A stretch of 64,000 nt of DNA. Origin: Prochilodus magdalenae (lineage: Eukaryota; Chordata; Actinopteri; Characiformes; Prochilodontidae). A model generated the notes under the pieces. That model did not search any database, was not told the DNA's origin, and was given only the letters and a program-made list of their open reading frames with translations. Each line of letters begins with the position of its first letter. Position 1 is the stretch's first letter. This document shows, piece by piece, positions 60,099 to 64,000 of the stretch. A program made the position numbers and the translations under genes. Where the stretch lies: the NCBI GenBank assembly GCA_024036415.1, contig JAMWET010003121.1, positions 186,001 through 250,000 on the forward strand. Reading direction: 5' to 3'.

Positions 60099-60680
60099 AT
60101 GTGCGACTGTGACACCGCTGATGATGTGAAAGGGGAGAAAAACGGACCTATTCTTGTGGAGAGCAACATCTCCGCGAGTGACCACACAGAAGACCACGTA
60201 GAGTCCCGGGAAACGTCTCCTAAGACTCCCCAAGAGTGCGACACCCGTTTGTATAAGAGAAGATGGGCCATAGTCTTCCTCTTCAGCTCCTACTCGCTGT
60301 GCAATGCCTTTCAGTGGATCCAGTATGGAATCATCAACAACATCTTCATGCGCTTCTACAGTGTGAGCTCCTTTGCCATAGACTGGATGTCCATGGTCTA
60401 CATGTTGACTTACATTCCCTTCATATTTCCAGTGACCTGGCTGCTGGACAAGAAAGGTCTGCGGGTTGTGGCTCTGGTGGCCAGCTCCATCAACTGTCTC
60501 GGGACCTGGATCAAAGTGACCAGCGTGAGACCTAACCTGTTCTGGGTGACCATGCTGGGTCAGTTCGCCTGCTCCTTCGCTCAGGTCTTCATCCTTGGGA
60601 TGCCGTCCCGGATCGCATCTGTTTGGTTCGGTTCAGGCGAGGTGTCCACCGCCTGCTCCATTGGAGTTTTTGGCAACCAG
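60099..60680 (+). CDS. flvcr2: FLVCR2 choline/heme transporter, exon 1 (partial)
   Basis: First coding exon of a 12-helix major facilitator protein of the plasma membrane. FLVCR2 was described as a heme and calcium importer and more recently as a choline transporter at the blood-brain barrier. The exon encodes 194 residues and ends FGNQ at the donor CCAG/GTGAGC (60681), the same point at which I place the human exon-1 boundary. Residues 1-50 are a polar cytoplasmic tail. The first helix begins [20 protein letters not shown], followed by family motifs [36 protein letters not shown] and STACS; about five helices are encoded here. The remaining exons lie to the right of the window. Fish have two flvcr2 copies; which one this is cannot be told. 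Confidence 0.95.
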
Positions 60681-61227
60681 GTGAGCAGGTGGAGACCCAA
60701 CCCCCCTCATTTATTTCATTCATATGGGCAGACATGGAGCCTAAAACCATCCTCAGGTAGACATGCAGTTATTCACTTGCATATGCCTGTGTAGACATTC
60801 TGTGCATACCGCTGCTGGAACCGTGTGATAGAGCTTCCTGAGAGATGATTTATCATTTACAAAAGAAGAGCACACATTTGGTCACCTCGTTTTATCTGAC
60901 CTTGCGTATAGAGAGTCAGCAGCAGATGTGGGCGAAGTAGCTTTAAACCAGACAAATGAATGATCTGAGTAAATGTGAAGTTTCTTCTGCAAAACAGCTA
61001 AAGCAGGAGTAAAATGGAACAAGGTCAGAAATCTAGAACTGCGCTAGAAGTACAAACACCACCAACAGGAACCGATGTTTGTAAGGGTTTGTTCCTCTCT
61101 TTTTGGGATCATTGTGGTCTACAATAAGGTGCTAAAGCTTCTAAGTGAGAGATGCGAGCAACAGCAAAGCAGAACAGGAGCAGAACTGGATGGATTAAAG
61201 TACAGAATGGTGAACCATTGTGATTGA

Positions 61228-61395
61228 GGGTCCTCATTCCTGGTTCTGGAGATCTACCGCGCTGTAGAGTTCACAAAAACACACCTGGCTCTTACACTCA
61301 GATACCTCTGAGGATCTTCACTACCAGCACGAGGTATGTTATACAGAGCTACAGTAGGGTAATAGATCTCCAGGAGGATGATTGTGCATCCCTGG
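61228..61395. mobile_element. Diverged hairpin MITE (GGAGATCTACC type)
   Basis: Left part CATTCCTGGTTCTGGAGATC and right part TAGATCTCCAGGAGGATGAT are imperfect inverted repeats around a non-coding interior with AACACACCTGGCTC. It resembles a hairpin element common in otophysan fish. Confidence 0.6.
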
Positions 61396-62039
61396 GGTAG
61401 GTAATCAGATTCCCTTTCTTCCAGATTTATTTAAAAGTATTAGCGTTTTGAAAATAGTCAGATCCATGTACACTGTTTATGGAACTGAGGAAGGCAGGTA
61501 TCAGTGCTCTGTTTTTAGACACTGAAACAAATAGAAGATACTTGCACGTGTCCCCTGTTGCATATAGATACTTGTATGTAATTGGTCTCAGAGCTCAACA
61601 ACTTGATTAGCAGTAAACAGTGACCACAAACTTTGTAACATGATCATTCTGAACATGCTAAGAGTACACCACCACATCTTCTCTTCATGTTTCTTTGTAC
61701 ACACTTGCTGTGGAGCCTGTGTGCAGAAAGACAAGGGAAAGGGGACGAAACAAGCTATGCTAGGGTTCTCAATATCCTCCCTTAATACCCGGCCCAGTGT
61801 ACATTTAATTTAGATTTGACAACAGTAGAACTTAAACCATTCCTCTAATAGCAGCAATGTCGATCACACATGCTTAACAGAATTGGCTAGGAAGCGGTCT
61901 TGCCCAAGACTCCTTAGGCCAAAAGCATGAACTCACCAATCAACTATAAACACTTTCATATGCATATATACAGAGGTGTCTTGTCATATCATGTTTTGTA
62001 AGACTAGAATGGGCATAGAATGACCAGATACAGTATGAT

Positions 62040-62308
62040 ATTGTTGCTGTCCAATGAAAAACATGTATCTCCAATTTTGTCCATTTTGACTTTTATGCAT
62101 CATTTGAATACACCAGCTGCTGTTTACACAGTTTACACAGTTTACACTCTGTGGGAATTGCATGATGAATGGACCAACAGAAATGGCCCAATAGTGTTTG
62201 GAAAGACGTCTGGTTCCATTGACTTCCATTAAAATTTAATTAGGTTTTTGGCCTCTCCTGTAAAGTTGCCATTTTGGAGATACTTGTTTTTCTTCTGACA
62301 GCGACGAT
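62040..62308 (-). mobile_element. Long-TIR MITE, copy 5
   Basis: Reverse-orientation, nearly full-length copy in flvcr2 intron 1. It starts TTGCTGTCCAATGAAAAACA and ends GTTTTTCTTCTGACAGCGAC, then GATATA. The interior matches copies 1, 3 and 4. Confidence 0.85.
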
Positions 62309-63864
62309 ATACTAATATACAGTATGAGTTTAAAGCTCAAAGGTTCCGACAGATCTAAATCACCATACACTTGCTTCAGTCTGTATGGAAACTCATTTTA
62401 AATAGACTTGCTTACGTACTGTCTGACACTGCATGGCATACTGCTAACCGTAAAGTTCAGTTAGACTCTTACTGCTCTGCTTACAGTATCATTTTGATGC
62501 CCACTTGTACCTAAAGGAAGTGCAGTACTGCCAAGGGCAGACACTGGATCACCTCACTTATGATAATGCTGCTAGCCATCTCAAAGAGTGAACAATTGTG
62601 TATTACATTTGCCAACAGTAGAAACCACCTGGAAGCTAGAATTTTGTCTGTAGTATACTTATCAGGAACTCTCAGGGTCTTCCAGGCCTTCCGGGGAGGC
62701 CAGATGACTAAAGGAAACTTGTTGTGCTCATGTTCATAATGTTTTAAATTTGTGTCTACTAGATTTACATGCTTAAATGTTCCCAAAATGCATATGGAGC
62801 ATACATATGGTCATATAGTGCCCTCTGTCTAAAACACACAGCTCCAGTGTCTCTCCATGCCTCCCAATGATCCCTCTGTGCTCTGATAGGCCAATAAGGA
62901 TTGTGCTACAAGTTAATCTTGTAACAGAGAAAAGGGCTACAATTTCAACAAGGGGTTCAGGCAGCTGAGGAAAGTGTTTTCCCTCTGGCGTGTACTTATG
63001 GGCTTATAGCCCTGCAGACCGTTTGCATGCACAGAAAGCAACTCCCATTGGTAAAAACCAGCCATTGTAAAACTGTAAATATGATTTTTACAGAATGTCT
63101 TTTAGAATGCGTGAAACTGCATATGGTCGGCATACCATAAATTATCAAAAAGAGGATTTTCCCAGTTTTTAGGTAGTTTTAACATTTATGGGCTGAAACT
63201 AAAGAATTCTATTAGTCACGTTTGACTATGACACATACTTTCACCCAGTGTCAGAAACCACATGTCTATGTGAGATCACCTAAAGCAGATCTGTGTATAA
63301 CTGAAAGGAGATGCATTGAGAGAAAAGTTATAGTGTGCATGTGCTGCTGCTAGTCACCCTGTAAAGCCTGAAATAATCATTTACATGTTAGAGTTACCAG
63401 GACCACCCCATACGTCTTTACAAGGGCATTGATAAGATTTAATTGATGCCAATGCCATTATTGATTCTACTTATCAGTCAGATTCTTCATTGGCTCTCTT
63501 ATTGATTAAGCAGTAGCCATACACATTTTACAAATAATAAAAAATAAATACATTTGAACCGCTTTCTATTTTATTTAGTCATTCTTAACTTGTCAGAAAT
63601 AATGTTATTAGAAAAGATGTAACACAAGATATTTACTCTGAGTATCCCTCGGTCCTCAACTGGAACCAGTTCTCGATTCCCATAGCTGCAATGCCTTATC
63701 ACAGGCTCAAAAAGAAGGTCACCTTGCATGTTAGTGATGACTAGAGATTTTAGACAAGAGATGGCATTGCCCGAGGAGTGTAGGGCTATAAATACACGTG
63801 GGGTGTGTGACAGTATTCATAGAGTGAGAAGAGGTAGTACAGTGCAGTGAAGGTCTAGCAAGAA

Positions 63865-64000
63865 AATGGGTCCAAAGCAGACATTAAAGGTTATCAAGAA
63901 GGAGTGATTGTATTTTGGATGTTCCAAAGGCCATAGTGTGAAGGAAGTAGCTGAATGTGCAGGGGTATGGAAGTGTAACGGTCTTACAGATCAATGGGGG
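63865..64000 (+). pseudogene. Possible Tc1-like transposase start, frameshifted
   Basis: After an ATG at about 63865, two frames together spell a helix-turn-helix pattern: GYQEGVIVF in one and GCSKGHSVKEVAECAGV in the next. A single shift would join them. This resembles the N-terminal DNA-binding part of Tc1-type transposases. The element is cut by the window edge, so the call is tentative. Confidence 0.35.

Larger units (their letters stand above)
60681..64000 (+). other. flvcr2: flvcr2 intron 1 (incomplete)
   Basis: No further exon found up to the window edge, so intron 1 exceeds 3.3 kb. It contains a hairpin-MITE relative, a long-TIR MITE and a decayed transposase start at the right edge; otherwise unremarkable AT-rich DNA. 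Confidence 0.7.

Overview
This is vertebrate nuclear DNA, almost certainly from a ray-finned (teleost) fish. Genes are split into many short exons with GT-AG introns. Intergenic DNA is AT-rich and full of microsatellites. It carries decayed Tc1-type transposons, palindromic MITEs and tRNA-derived SINEs of kinds common in fish. Several repeats (the long-TIR MITE, the SINE at 37.7 kb, the hairpin element at 59.6 kb) look like those of otophysan fish such as characiforms or catfish; that narrower call is inference from memory of repeat families.

Layout: ndc80 (+, 2.6-10.2 kb, 16 coding exons); nek9 (+, 12.4-22.8 kb, 23 coding exons); zc2hc1c (-, 26.8-24.7 kb, 2 coding exons); acyp1 (+, 28.5-28.9 kb, 2 coding exons); a repeat-rich desert with no recognised gene (29.1-38.9 kb); fos (+, 40.0-42.3 kb, 4 coding exons); jdp2 (+, TATA promoter and noncoding exon 1 at 44.4 kb, coding exons 53.9-56.9 kb); and exon 1 of flvcr2 (+, 60.1-60.7 kb), whose remaining exons lie beyond the window. 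All six complete reading frames were joined exon by exon. They are open throughout and close to the human lengths where I know them (NDC80 634 aa, NEK9 947, FOS 367, JDP2 161, ACYP1 98; ZC2HC1C 627).

The order nek9-zc2hc1c-acyp1 ... fos-jdp2-flvcr2 matches human 14q24.3, but the nek9-zc2hc1c-acyp1 block is inverted relative to fos. TMED10, MLH3 and BATF, which are neighbours in human, are not seen. NDC80 and NEK9 are both mitotic proteins (kinetochore-microtubule attachment and the NEK9-NEK6/7 kinase cascade). FOS and JDP2 are bZIP partners of the AP-1 network, activator and repressor, side by side.

The most interesting non-coding signals are around fos. A compact CArG + ETS + TGCGTCA module lies about 0.9 kb upstream of a TATA/TTCATTCATAAAA core promoter. 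A four-run G-quadruplex motif begins directly behind the exon-1 splice donor. A CRE/AP-1 cluster in intron 1 sits upstream of an in-frame alternative N-terminal reading frame. I found no new multi-gene system; the window is a conserved vertebrate gene neighbourhood with notable regulatory and repeat features.
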